NCBI GenBank assembly: GCA_009619075.1
Contig: WJOY01000013.1
Span: 1-42,602, forward strand
Source: Dehalococcoidia bacterium
Lineage (GTDB): Bacteria; Chloroflexota; Dehalococcoidia; GIF9; AB-539-J10
Direction: 5' to 3'
DNA length: 42,602 bases
Shown in pieces: positions 1 through 8,009 of the stretch. Numbering within the stretch: position 1 is the first letter of the stretch; every line of letters begins with the position of its first letter. The position numbers and the translations under genes are program-made. The notes beneath the pieces were generated by a model that worked only from the letters and a program-made list of their open reading frames with translations, did no database searches and had not been told where the DNA came from.

Positions 1-140
1 TGAGCAGCGTGGGCTCATTACTAGCTAAAAAACTTGATTATGTTTTCTTTGATACTGGCCTTATGTATCGCGCCTTTACCTGGAAAGCACTTAAATCAGG
101 CATCTCACCTGATAATGAAAACGAACTTTCTCAGCTAGCT
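1..140 (+). pseudogene. cmk: 5' fragment of cytidylate kinase (duplicate of the intact gene at 8722)
   Basis: Read in the frame starting at base 3, this stretch encodes residues 17-62 of a cytidylate kinase, then runs into foreign sequence and stops at 163-165. It aligns without gaps to 8768-8907 inside the intact cmk; by hand I count about 126 of 140 identical bases. The first 96 bases differ at only two positions, while 97-134 carry twelve differences, several changing the amino acid. The codon matching the Walker A lysine (AAG in the intact gene) is NTG here, so either homology begins at about base 2 or this copy has a dead P-loop. The sequence to the left is outside the window, so I cannot say whether a start codon exists. 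Confidence 0.85.
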
Positions 141-1228
141 TCACCCATGACAACGGACTCGTAGGAGTGAGAGCATGGAGGTCCGGTACTGTAGAGCATC
201 TTTCCTTCGGTCAAATCAATGATCATTGAGGTGAGCGTCTCCCACTGTTCATAGGGGTTGAGGCGCTCATCACGATGCCGGCAGATGGAATTAGGATAAC
301 CAAAGTGGTCCTTCAATACATCTTTAATGGTATCCCACTCCAGATTTCCTCTTTTTTCTTGAAAAAGCCGAAACGCCCGATGGCTACGGATCACTGTATC
401 CGGCAACGCGCCTTTCCCTGTATCTTTTACTCGGAGATTTGGAGATTGGAAATGGTTAGCATGAGTGAGAATACCGCTCTTTGGGTAAAGGAAGAACACA
501 TCGTCCGGTGTACATTCTACATCAATGACCTCCCCATCACGATGAGCAATCACCATATTCACAGAATTTGGCCCTTCAAAGGTCATGAGCATTTTTATAC
601 AGTCAGGTAAGCTTTCGGAATTAAGGATGCCTCGGAATTTGATCCAAGTGGGCAAACCCAGTCGAAAGGAGTCATTTTCGCATCGAATGTAGCTGGGAAC
701 AACTCCTATTCCCGCAGAGTTAAACCCTTTTTGGCTGATAATGCCCGCTTCAGTGTGCATGATGATATCGGGTTTCTTCTTTTGATTGATTCGCAAAATA
801 AGGCATAAACTCTCTACCCCGGGCTTATAATCCCAATTCATACCCACAAATGTATGTTGGTTTCGGGTCGCTTCAGGGGCTAGAGCATAGACTGTACATC
901 CCCCCGGAGCAGTCCAAGTTGGAATCGGGGGCATGTAAGCATAGCTCAGCTCGTATCTGGCATTCAAGGCGACGATTTCTTCGAATTGCAACCCAGACCC
1001 TTTAGCCACTCCCTTTAGTTCCTCGAGTATTTCAGGATCCAATTTCTCAATATAGGGGATAAACTTTTGGGCATCCTTTAGAATCTGATCTCGCTTCGCA
1101 CCCCCGAAATATTCCCAGAAGTTCATGTAAAAAAGAACATTTTTTTGAATCGCTTCCTTAGCCTGTCTCCCATGCTGAAATCCCAAATCATAAGGGTTAC
1201 CACTTACAGAGATCACAGGAATATTCAT
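131..1228 (-). CDS. C45-family autoproteolytic acyltransferase/hydrolase
   Basis: This 365-residue protein resembles the peptidase C45 (acyl-CoA:6-aminopenicillanate acyltransferase-like) family of Ntn hydrolases, which cleave or transfer acyl groups on amides. The start is placed at the ATG at 1228, preceded by a strong AAAGGAGGG; the longer reading to 1270 lacks such a site. An N-terminal helical part leads to the GGCTVYAL motif (Cys111, expected to become the N-terminal nucleophile after self-cleavage), followed by the NWD motif at about 131-133. It is the last gene of a minus-strand series after the Liv transporter. The stop codon and last two to three codons lie inside the cmk fragment, so the C-terminus is set by the junction. 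The substrate is unknown; N-acyl amino acids or peptides are an inference. Confidence 0.75.
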   Translation of the reverse strand: MNIPVISVSGNPYDLGFQHGRQAKEAIQKNVLFYMNFWEYFGGAKRDQILKDAQKFIPYIEKLDPEILEELKGVAKGSGLQFEEIVALNARYELSYAYMPPIPTWTAPGGCTVYALAPEATRNQHTFVGMNWDYKPGVESLCLILRINQKKKPDIIMHTEAGIISQKGFNSAGIGVVPSYIRCENDSFRLGLPTWIKFRGILNSESLPDCIKMLMTFEGPNSVNMVIAHRDGEVIDVECTPDDVFFLYPKSGILTHANHFQSPNLRVKDTGKGALPDTVIRSHRAFRLFQEKRGNLEWDTIKDVLKDHFGYPNSICRHRDERLNPYEQWETLTSMIIDLTEGKMLYSTGPPCSHSYESVVMGEAS

Positions 1229-1276
1229 CTTTTTCCCTCCTTTGGTTTTAGCCTTCCACAGCTTTTCCACATGTGC

Positions 1277-2014
1277 TTACTTTTGTTTTCCTCTACCTCC
1301 AAGATATGAGAGCCTTACCTCTTCATTTTCTAATAAGCTTTTGCTTTCGCCTTTGAATTTAATTTTACCCATATCCATTACATATCCGCGATGAGAATTA
1401 GCTAGCGCCCTCACGGCATTTTGCTCCACCAGAAGAATTGTTACGCCTTCTTGATTTATTTCTCTTATCGCTTGGAAAAGGCTATCAACTAATTTAGGGG
1501 CAAGGCCGAACGAAGGTTCGTCTAAAAGCAACAGCTTTGGATTCCCCATCAGGGCCCGGCCGATCGATAACATCTGGCGCTCGCCCCCGCTTAGAGTACC
1601 ACCTTTTTGCGATTTTCTTTCTTCCAAACGAGGGAAGAGATGAAAAACTTTTTCACGTATAGTTTTTATCTTGTCCTTGTCTTGCAGTGTCCAAGCGCCT
1701 AAATCGAGATGTTCTTCCACAGTCATATGTGGAAAAATTGCCTTCCCTTGGGGCACATAAGCTACACCCATCTTCGTGACGATGTGGGGTGCACACCCTG
1801 AAATATCCTTCTCTTGGAAAAATATGTTACCTTTCATAGGTTTCAGAAAACCCATTATAGTGTCCAATAAAGTGGTTTTGCCCACTCCATTGCGGCCTAG
1901 AATAGTGGTTATCTCCCCCTGTTTAGCTTCTATAGATAGCTCGTGCAAGATTTCCTTCTTTCCATATCCTGAGCTTAGCTTCTTTGTCTTGATAATATAG
2001 CCATTTTCTTTCAT
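1277..2014 (-). CDS. livF: Branched-chain amino acid-type ABC transporter ATPase LivF
   Basis: One of the two ATPases of a HAAT-family (LivFGHMK) importer, 245 residues. The Walker A loop is GRNGVGKTT at 40-48, the signature is LSGGERQML and Walker B is LLLLDEPSFG. The start chosen is the ATG at 2014 with GGAGAGG upstream; an upstream reading to 2056 would overlap livG by 11 bases and has no better ribosome site. It follows livG by about 30 bases and precedes the C45 hydrolase. In this family the pair LivG/LivF sits on the cytoplasmic face of LivH/LivM. The cargo could be branched-chain amino acids, amides, urea or short peptides; sequence alone does not decide. Confidence 0.88.
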   Translation of the reverse strand: MKENGYIIKTKKLSSGYGKKEILHELSIEAKQGEITTILGRNGVGKTTLLDTIMGFLKPMKGNIFFQEKDISGCAPHIVTKMGVAYVPQGKAIFPHMTVEEHLDLGAWTLQDKDKIKTIREKVFHLFPRLEERKSQKGGTLSGGERQMLSIGRALMGNPKLLLLDEPSFGLAPKLVDSLFQAIREINQEGVTILLVEQNAVRALANSHRGYVMDMGKIKFKGESKSLLENEEVRLSYLGGRGKQK

Positions 2015-2045
2015 GTCTTTCCTCTCCAATGAACAAAATAATACA

Positions 2046-2798
2046 TCAAGCCCCAAAATAGACTCGTATTACTTTTTCGTTGTTTTGAACTTCCTTAGGC
2101 GTTCCTTCTGCTATCTTTTCACCAAAATTCAGGCAAATAACCTTATCACAATGTCCCATTATTACATCCATATCATGCTCGACGATAAAAAACGTTTTTC
2201 CCTTCTGGTCACAAAGATTGTGAATAAGCTCTAGTGCTGCCAGTTGCTCGGTTGGATTGATACCTGCTGCTACTTCATCTAATAGCATCACGTCGGCATC
2301 AAACATTAAGATTCTAACTAACTCAAGAAATTTTTGTTGCCCGGTCGATAGTTCACCGGCATAACTATCCTTTTCAGCAACTAAGCCAGCTAACTCAAGT
2401 AGCTCCAGGGCTTTCTCACCTGCATTTCTTTCTCTTAAATTAGCTGCTGTCATTAGGTTTTCTAGCACAGTCATGTTAGGGAATATTCGGATTACCTGCC
2501 AAGTTCTTCCTATGCCTCTTCGCGCAATTTGATAAGGCTTTAGTTTAGTTATATCTTTGCCTCGAAAGAAAACCTTACCCTTATCTGCCCTAAACTGTCC
2601 TGTGATCACATTAAATAACGTGGTTTTCCCAGCTCCGTTCGGTCCGATTAATCCTGTTATTTTACCTTCTTCTATCCATATTGACACATTGTTTAGGGCT
2701 ACGAGGCTTCCAAACTCTTTGGTTACATTTTGAACTTCGAGCACGTTTTTCCCATCTTTCAGCCTTCCTTCCTCATCTCTATCTACCGAGATCATCAT
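2046..2798 (-). CDS. livG: Branched-chain amino acid-type ABC transporter ATPase LivG
   Basis: Second ATPase of the Liv-type importer, 250 residues. Walker A is GPNGAGKTT at 52-60, the signature is LSTGQQKFLEL (with TGQQ where SGGQ is commonest) and Walker B is VMLLDEVAAG. The GINPTEQ stretch after Walker B is typical of LivG. AAAGGAGGTG lies four bases before the first of two tandem ATG codons; the second ATG (2795) has the better spacing and may be the true start. The first 18 residues before the ABC fold are charged and longer than usual. It lies between livM and livF in one minus-strand run. Confidence 0.88.
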   Translation of the reverse strand: MMISVDRDEEGRLKDGKNVLEVQNVTKEFGSLVALNNVSIWIEEGKITGLIGPNGAGKTTLFNVITGQFRADKGKVFFRGKDITKLKPYQIARRGIGRTWQVIRIFPNMTVLENLMTAANLRERNAGEKALELLELAGLVAEKDSYAGELSTGQQKFLELVRILMFDADVMLLDEVAAGINPTEQLAALELIHNLCDQKGKTFFIVEHDMDVIMGHCDKVICLNFGEKIAEGTPKEVQNNEKVIRVYFGA

Positions 2799-2833
2799 TA
2801 CACCTCCTTTTGAAAAGTTTTGTTACACCACTG

Positions 2834-3814
2834 CTAAATAGCTCTTGTCCTTGGGAGTATCCCCCTGCTCTTGAACCATGTTATTATTCCACCAGGCAGT
2901 AACAAAACTAGCAGTACGATAACAGCTCCGCAGGCCATAAAGTATGTCTCAGGCAAAACTGACCAAAAAAATTCTTCAACGAAAGTCATTATAACAGCAC
3001 CTACTACCGGCCCCCATAGGGTCCCTATACCTCCAAGCAAAACCATTATTATAGGTAAGCTGTTATACCACGCACTAAATGCCGAAGATGGATCAATATA
3101 ATTCTGAAAGGCGAAAAAGACACTAGCTGCCAGCCCAGCGAAAAAGCCACTTATAGCAAAAGCACTGATTTTTTCTTTTGTCGTATTTATCCCTATTGAA
3201 CCCGCCCCTTCCTCATCTTCCCTAATTGCCAGCAGTTTAGCTCCAAAGCTTGAAGTAATTATCTTATAGGCCACAAAGACAGTTGCTGCACTGATGAAAA
3301 ATGCCGAGTAGTACATCGTCAGGTCACTTACAGGTTGGACAAATTGAAATCCGTAACCGCCATGGGTTAGCGGTATAAGATATTCAGTGGTAGCTAGGAC
3401 TGGTGCCGCTAGTAATAAGCACAACATACCTATGGCAAAGTATGAACCCCTCAGCCTCAGCATAAACGAACCTAAAATAAGAGCACCTATCGAGGCAAAA
3501 ACACCTCCGAGCAACCACCCAACCGGCCACCATATTCCGTGATCGATGATAAGAATCGCACTGGCATAACCACCTATCCCGGCAAACACTGAAAAACCGA
3601 AATTTATATAGCCAGTGAAACCGGTCATAATATTCCAGGCTTCGGCATAGGCTATATATATAAACATTAGAAAAACTACGCTACATAAATATGGACTCAC
3701 TATGCGAGGCAAGGCTATGAGTAATGCTACCACGATAACTGCTATAGCATAGAGCCACAATCTTTTATCTGTTTTGAATTTTTCTGCTAATCTTAGTTTA
3801 TCACTCTTATTCAA
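2834..3814 (-). CDS. livM: Branched-chain amino acid-type ABC transporter permease LivM
   Basis: A 326-residue inner-membrane permease with eight or more hydrophobic segments, matching the BPD_transp_2 fold of LivM. The conserved LivM stretch SSFGAKLLAIREDEEGAGSI is present in the long cytoplasmic loop, and GTLWGPVVGA lies near the C-terminus. Translation appears to start at a TTG (3814) preceded by AAAGGAGAG; no ATG is available nearby. It follows livH and precedes livG, the standard order for this family. Together with LivH it forms the translocation channel. Confidence 0.88.
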   Translation of the reverse strand: MNKSDKLRLAEKFKTDKRLWLYAIAVIVVALLIALPRIVSPYLCSVVFLMFIYIAYAEAWNIMTGFTGYINFGFSVFAGIGGYASAILIIDHGIWWPVGWLLGGVFASIGALILGSFMLRLRGSYFAIGMLCLLLAAPVLATTEYLIPLTHGGYGFQFVQPVSDLTMYYSAFFISAATVFVAYKIITSSFGAKLLAIREDEEGAGSIGINTTKEKISAFAISGFFAGLAASVFFAFQNYIDPSSAFSAWYNSLPIIMVLLGGIGTLWGPVVGAVIMTFVEEFFWSVLPETYFMACGAVIVLLVLLLPGGIITWFKSRGILPRTRAI

Positions 3815-3854
3815 GCAGCACTCTCCTTTCTGGAAAATTACGATAACAACTTGC

Positions 3855-4721
3855 TTAGTCCACCCGTTCTACCACTCCCCATAAGCCTTGGGGTCTAAAG
3901 ATAAAAACTGCTATGACCGTTAGGGGCGCAATAACGCCAGCTATCGTTGCCCCCCAATACATGGTCCCCACACTTTCAGCTATGCCTAAAAATACTCCGC
4001 CTAAAAGAGCCCCCGGGAGGCTTCCTAGCCCTCCCAACGCTACCATAGCAAAACATTTCAGGATAAGGATCTGACCAATGGAAGGGTAAATAGCCCATTG
4101 AATGGCAATTAAACCTCCGGCAATGCCAGCCAAAGCCCCTCCCATAGCATAGCTAAGGAGCCTGATTCTATGTATGTTAATGCCACTTATTAAAGCAACG
4201 CGCGGATTTTGTGATGCTGCTCTCAATGCTTTTCCAATTCTTGTCCATTTCAGAGACGCAAAAAGCACACCGGCTATAATGAGAGCAACTACAAAGCATA
4301 TAATCTTATTTACGGAAAGGTAACTACCCAGGAAACCTATTGAACCGGTAGGATAATTAACCGATCTAAACGTGCTGCCAAAAGCAAATTCACTAAAGTT
4401 CCATAAAAAGATTGCAAGGCCGAAGGTTAATACACGGGATAGTAACGGAAATTTACCAACTACTCTAAATATAGCTACTTTGTAAAGAAAGGCTGCAAGG
4501 GCAGCTATAACAAGCATTGCAACGAACGTTGCCCCAATTGGGTTCATCCCTAGCAAAAACCACAGCCAAAAACAGGTAAAAGCACCCAACATGAGAAATT
4601 CACCATGTACCAAGTTAATGATTCTCATTATTCCAAATATCAAGCTTAGCCCCATTGCCCCTAAACCATAAACACTTCCCAACAATATTCCTTCGACAAG
4701 AGCTATAATTAACAGTTCCAT
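3855..4721 (-). CDS. livH: Branched-chain amino acid-type ABC transporter permease LivH
   Basis: A 288-residue inner-membrane permease of the LivH type, with about eight hydrophobic helices. Characteristic stretches are the N-terminal GSVYGLGAMGLSLIFG with IINLVHGEFLMLGAF, the loop GKALRAASQNPRVALISGIN, and VALGGLGSLPGALLGG. The ATG has GGGGAGGTG upstream. That ribosome site begins one base after a perfect 46-bp inverted repeat, so folding of the repeat in mRNA could influence livH translation or protect the transcript. First permease gene after the binding-protein gene. Confidence 0.88.
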   Translation of the reverse strand: MELLIIALVEGILLGSVYGLGAMGLSLIFGIMRIINLVHGEFLMLGAFTCFWLWFLLGMNPIGATFVAMLVIAALAAFLYKVAIFRVVGKFPLLSRVLTFGLAIFLWNFSEFAFGSTFRSVNYPTGSIGFLGSYLSVNKIICFVVALIIAGVLFASLKWTRIGKALRAASQNPRVALISGINIHRIRLLSYAMGGALAGIAGGLIAIQWAIYPSIGQILILKCFAMVALGGLGSLPGALLGGVFLGIAESVGTMYWGATIAGVIAPLTVIAVFIFRPQGLWGVVERVD

Positions 4722-4734
4722 AAACGCACCTCCC

Positions 4735-4780
4735 CTATTAACAAATAAGATTCTGCACGCAGAATCTTATTTGTTAATAG
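4735..4780. repeat. Perfect 22-bp inverted repeat with 2-bp centre between livK and livH
   Basis: The arms are CTATTAACAAATAAGATTCTGC-like and exact reverse complements around the two bases AC. In livK-livH mRNA this gives a very stable stem. There is no T tract on the downstream side, so it is not a classic intrinsic terminator. Such stems after a binding-protein gene commonly stabilise the upstream mRNA or reduce read-through into the permease genes. Confidence 0.9.
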
Positions 4781-4850
4781 GAACTTGACTTACTTCCTCA
4801 GCTAGCAACGACCCCATTCTATCCCATCATAAGTATATAAGATTACATCT

Positions 4851-6158
4851 TTAGTCCCAGCCGGGGTGTGGCCAGATTGGCTCTGCTGTGGCAAGTTCGT
4901 AAGGATATATAACTTCTTTTACCCAATCGCCTATTATAACTTGACCAGGTGGATACTCGACCCCCACTTTCTTCGGTTGCCATTGAATTAAAAGTCCCTT
5001 GGACGCAGTTTGGAATCCCGAATCCGGTGAATCAAGTGGCAGTACTTTATATGGTCCGTAGACAGTCTCAACCTCCATCTCAAACAAGGTATCTCTAATA
5101 GCTTCCTTATCAATCGCACCGACCTCCTTTACAGCTATCTCCATAAGTTGGCCCGCTAGATAACCAAAAGTGGTGTGGTACTCATGTTTTTCCGGTGGAA
5201 GACCCGCTATCCTATAAGTGGCCTCCAGATATTCCTCGTTGCCTGGTGTATCAAGTATTCCTTCCCAAAGTGACTCACAACACATAGCGTAGCAGGCATC
5301 TCCTACGGCCTCAACATAAGTAGGCGCTCCAGCTCCGACGGTCCAAACAAAAATCCCTGCATCTGCCTTGAGTGCCTGAGCAGCTTTTGTAAGCCCTATT
5401 GAGTCAGGTTCATATCCTCCGATTCCTACGACATCCGGTTTTGCCGCCATAGCTTTAGTTAGAATAGGCGTCCAGTCTGTTATTCCTTTTGGATATGCCT
5501 CACATAATACGACTTCTATTCCCTTCGCTTCCAATTGACCGCGGAAGGAATTCATTAGAGATATCGGAAAGGCTGTGTCCTCATGTATTATGGCTGCAGT
5601 TTTAGCTCCCATTTTAGCAGCTATATCAGCCACTCCCGGGAAGTATTCATCTGTTGGCTGCATCCCTTGGACCATCCATTGTAGATTATTCCCTCCCCAT
5701 ATTCCGGGGTCAGAGGCCCCACATGATGCAGTTGGCATTTCATATCTTTCTACCACGGTAGAAATGGCTTTAGCGATAGCACTACTATAGGGGCCAAAGC
5801 ACAGATCTACTTTGTCTTCTGTAATTAATTTGTGGTATAATTTTACCCCTGTAGCAGGATCACTTTTATCATCGTAAATTATGACTTCTACCGGCCTCCC
5901 ATCTATAAGTCCTGGTTCAGTATGCCCACACCATTCCAAACCCGAACTATAACCTCTTTCATTTACCTGTGTTTGCCATACGAGGAGACCTTCTTTATAT
6001 CGCTCTCCCGTCCATGAATATTTCCCTGTTAGGGCAAGAGAGCAACCTATCTTGATGGGCTCCACCTCCTCCTTAGGTGGTGCACAACCAGGTAGGACAA
6101 ATGCTGCTACCAACACCACAGCCAATCCCAAAACCAATACTAACTTAACCTTCTTCAT
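4851..6158 (-). CDS. livK: ABC transporter substrate-binding lipoprotein, LivK/amide-binding type
   Basis: A 435-residue periplasmic binding protein of the type I fold (Peripla_BP_6 family). A lipoprotein signal spans residues 1-24 with lipobox LPGC, making Cys25 the lipidated residue. The mature N-terminus (IKIGCSLALTGKYS) and the YDDKSDPATGVKLYHKLI segment are typical of Liv/amide receptors. At 435 residues it is longer than LivK of enterobacteria (about 370), closer to amide, urea or aromatic-compound receptors. AAGGAG precedes the ATG. A TTGACA promoter lies about 150 bases upstream. It is the first gene of the transporter series, followed by a strong hairpin. Confidence 0.85.
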   Translation of the reverse strand: MKKVKLVLVLGLAVVLVAAFVLPGCAPPKEEVEPIKIGCSLALTGKYSWTGERYKEGLLVWQTQVNERGYSSGLEWCGHTEPGLIDGRPVEVIIYDDKSDPATGVKLYHKLITEDKVDLCFGPYSSAIAKAISTVVERYEMPTASCGASDPGIWGGNNLQWMVQGMQPTDEYFPGVADIAAKMGAKTAAIIHEDTAFPISLMNSFRGQLEAKGIEVVLCEAYPKGITDWTPILTKAMAAKPDVVGIGGYEPDSIGLTKAAQALKADAGIFVWTVGAGAPTYVEAVGDACYAMCCESLWEGILDTPGNEEYLEATYRIAGLPPEKHEYHTTFGYLAGQLMEIAVKEVGAIDKEAIRDTLFEMEVETVYGPYKVLPLDSPDSGFQTASKGLLIQWQPKKVGVEYPPGQVIIGDWVKEVIYPYELATAEPIWPHPGWD

Positions 6159-6306
6159 TCTCTTCTCCTTTTACTTTTTATTTAACTTCTTACCTCTTAT
6201 TACATCCCAAACTATCTAACCTATAGGCACCACCTCCTTTGCCACTTTTCCTTATTGCCCTAAGCTAAATTCTGTTTATAATATCTGCATCTATAATAAA
6301 ACCACT

Positions 6307-6336
6307 ATAATATCTCTACCTAGAATAATTTGTCAA
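6307..6336 (-). promoter_or_regulatory. Predicted promoter of the liv transporter genes
   Basis: On the minus strand, TTGACA (6331-6336) and TATTAT (6307-6312) are separated by 18 bases. The -35 box is a perfect consensus. The site falls inside the decayed DUF5058 sequence. The leader of about 140 bases before livK contains a strong AAAGGAGGTGG not placed before an obvious gene. Confidence 0.55.
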
Positions 6337-6625
6337 TACCTCGAAGGCTCTATACGGCTCCAAAACTGATAGCCTCGTCTACGCCATCAGAGCCCCAACC
6401 ACAGTAATTAATCCAACCAATCCGATAAGTATGGCAAACGACGGTCCTATTGCTGAGATTACTGACGCTTTAAGTCAGGTTCTAAGTCGACTCTCGGTAA
6501 TACCCATTTGCCTTCCTGTACTGAGTGCTTTAGGCAGGAATATGATTGTCCGCAAGAAAACAACAGCCACGGCCATCTCCCTCACTATCCAGAACCCAAA
6601 TTTATTGGCACTTCTAAATATCCAT
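6330..6625 (-). pseudogene. Decayed N-terminal part of a DUF5058-like membrane protein
   Basis: Reverse-strand reading recovers a membrane-protein-like sequence broken by several lesions. After the ATG at 6625 a frameshift is needed within the first four codons; then come FWIVREMAVAVVFLRTIIF, KALSTGRQMGITESRLRT, a stop, LKASVISAIGPSFAILIGLV, GLITVVGALMA, a stop and TRLSVLEP. From memory, the ASxISxIGPSxA and GxPxAWMRLSVIG pattern matches DUF5058 family membrane proteins, which are commonly about 230 residues; only the first third remains. It lies between the M20 peptidase and livK, so the cluster may once have carried a second transporter. The rest of 6159-6721 shows no other gene. Confidence 0.5.
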
Positions 6626-6721
6626 TAGCCACTTTCTACCTCTTGACTTGGCATTAATTTGTGCCGTGTTTAATCTTTCAATATTATCTTTCGCAAATCT
6701 CTTGTCTTTCCCTCCAAGTTG

Positions 6722-7918
6722 CTATTTTAGGTAGTTAATTGCAAGAGCAATGTAATACTTAACAGAATCTATAACCTGCGATATTTCTACATATTCATTT
6801 GGCTTGTGGCTACGGCTGGGGTCACCTGGTCCATAAATAATCATTGGGATATATTTTTCCTTTTCGAATGAAACACCATCGGTGTAATAATACACCCCAG
6901 CTGGACCAATTTCTTTGCCAAAAACCTGTTTGTAGGTATTAAAAGCTACTTTGGTGAATTCATCACCCATACTCGTTTCAATTGGTGGGTAATTGTTCAG
7001 AGGTTCTACGTCAATGCGACAGGTCCCATCTTCCTTTCTCATTTTGTCCAAAATTTCATGGATATCAGCCATGACTTTGTCATGTGATATGCCTGGCACC
7101 GTTCTTATATCAACGGTAGCTTCACACTTCTCGGGAAGGACATTAGTATTTCTTCCAGCATGCATAGTTGTTATGCTCATAGAAGGGCTGCTCAGCAAGG
7201 GGTGCTCTTGCACTTGGAACTCATAATGTCGGAAGGTTTCAAAAAATTTGAGCATGTGAAGCAATGCATTAATCCCTTCTTTTGGAAGCCCACCATGGGC
7301 TGTCTTCCCATATGAAGTAAATTTAAGCCAAAAGGCGCCCTTTTCTGCCACGTAGATCTTTCTTTCACTGGCCTCACTAATAGCCAAAGCATCGATGTCA
7401 TCTACTCCATATTTCTTTACATATGCTTTACTTCCATAGCAGTCAACCTCTTCACTGGCAGTGTTTACAAATGTCAGAGTTCCATTCAGCTTAATTCCTG
7501 CTTTCTTCAAAAGACACATTGCCATTATCATAGCAGCATCGCCGGCCTTCATATCACTTGTGCCACGCCCGTACATTAGATCCCCTTCAATCTCCGCCCC
7601 AAATGGATCATGCTCCCAGTTCTGCTTCGTTGCCGGCACTACATCTAAGTGGCCACTGTACACAAGATTTGGTCTCGGTTCAGCTCCGCTTAATTTCGCG
7701 ATGAGGTTCGCCCGATTCACTCCTTCCAGATCATCAATTTGCGGACTAAATCCATACTCTTTAAATTTTTTTCCGACTATTAAGGCTACGTCCTTTTCAT
7801 TTCCTGGTGGATTAGAACTGTTCACCTTAATCAGTTCGGCAAGAAAATCGATAACTTCCTGCTTATTCATTAGACCTACACACTGCCTATATGTATCTTC
7901 ACTCGAATAATTTCCCAT
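6722..7918 (-). CDS. M20-family metallopeptidase / N-acyl amino acid deacylase (ArgE/DapE/ACY1-like)
   Basis: A 398-residue zinc hydrolase of the M20 family, which removes acyl groups from N-acyl amino acids or cleaves small peptides. Metal-site motifs are SGHLDVVPA (His90, Asp92), GRGTSDMKAG (Asp122), ASEEVD (Glu156/157), SEAS (Glu182) and the C-terminal SRSHKPNEY. A dimerisation domain starts near KTAHGGLP. The ATG at 7918 is chosen because AAAGGAG lies eight bases before it; the track-style longer start is a TTG. It heads the minus-strand island and precedes the DUF5058 remnant and the Liv genes, suggesting it processes an imported N-acyl or peptide substrate. The exact specificity cannot be read. 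Confidence 0.82.
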   Translation of the reverse strand: MGNYSSEDTYRQCVGLMNKQEVIDFLAELIKVNSSNPPGNEKDVALIVGKKFKEYGFSPQIDDLEGVNRANLIAKLSGAEPRPNLVYSGHLDVVPATKQNWEHDPFGAEIEGDLMYGRGTSDMKAGDAAMIMAMCLLKKAGIKLNGTLTFVNTASEEVDCYGSKAYVKKYGVDDIDALAISEASERKIYVAEKGAFWLKFTSYGKTAHGGLPKEGINALLHMLKFFETFRHYEFQVQEHPLLSSPSMSITTMHAGRNTNVLPEKCEATVDIRTVPGISHDKVMADIHEILDKMRKEDGTCRIDVEPLNNYPPIETSMGDEFTKVAFNTYKQVFGKEIGPAGVYYYTDGVSFEKEKYIPMIIYGPGDPSRSHKPNEYVEISQVIDSVKYYIALAINYLK

Positions 7919-7950
7919 TGTACACACTCCTTTCAACTATCTAAACTCCT

Positions 7951-7987
7951 TATATAGGCCCGCTCAGGTTGAGAGCGAACCTATATA
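7951..7987. promoter_or_regulatory. Interrupted inverted repeat upstream of the M20 peptidase gene
   Basis: TATATAGG and CCTATATA form the outer arms; after two unpaired bases on each side, CGCTC and GAGCG form an inner stem around a 7-base loop. It sits 33 bases upstream of the M20 start and downstream of the transposase remnant. It could be the remnant's transcription end, an operator or a leader hairpin; no T tract follows. Confidence 0.5.
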
Positions 7988-8009
7988 TCAAAGAGGCCTG
8001 ATATGGGCA

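Noticed and set aside
275-610. 111-residue open frame on the plus strand
   Set aside because: It lies wholly antisense to the well-supported C45 gene, has no family motif and no convincing ribosome site.
4735-4780. Classic intrinsic terminator after livK
   Set aside because: The stem is perfect but no T tract follows on the transcribed side; AGGGGAGG of the livH ribosome site follows instead.
7461-7910. 149-residue open frame on the plus strand
   Set aside because: Antisense shadow of the M20 peptidase gene, whose catalytic motifs are intact on the other strand.
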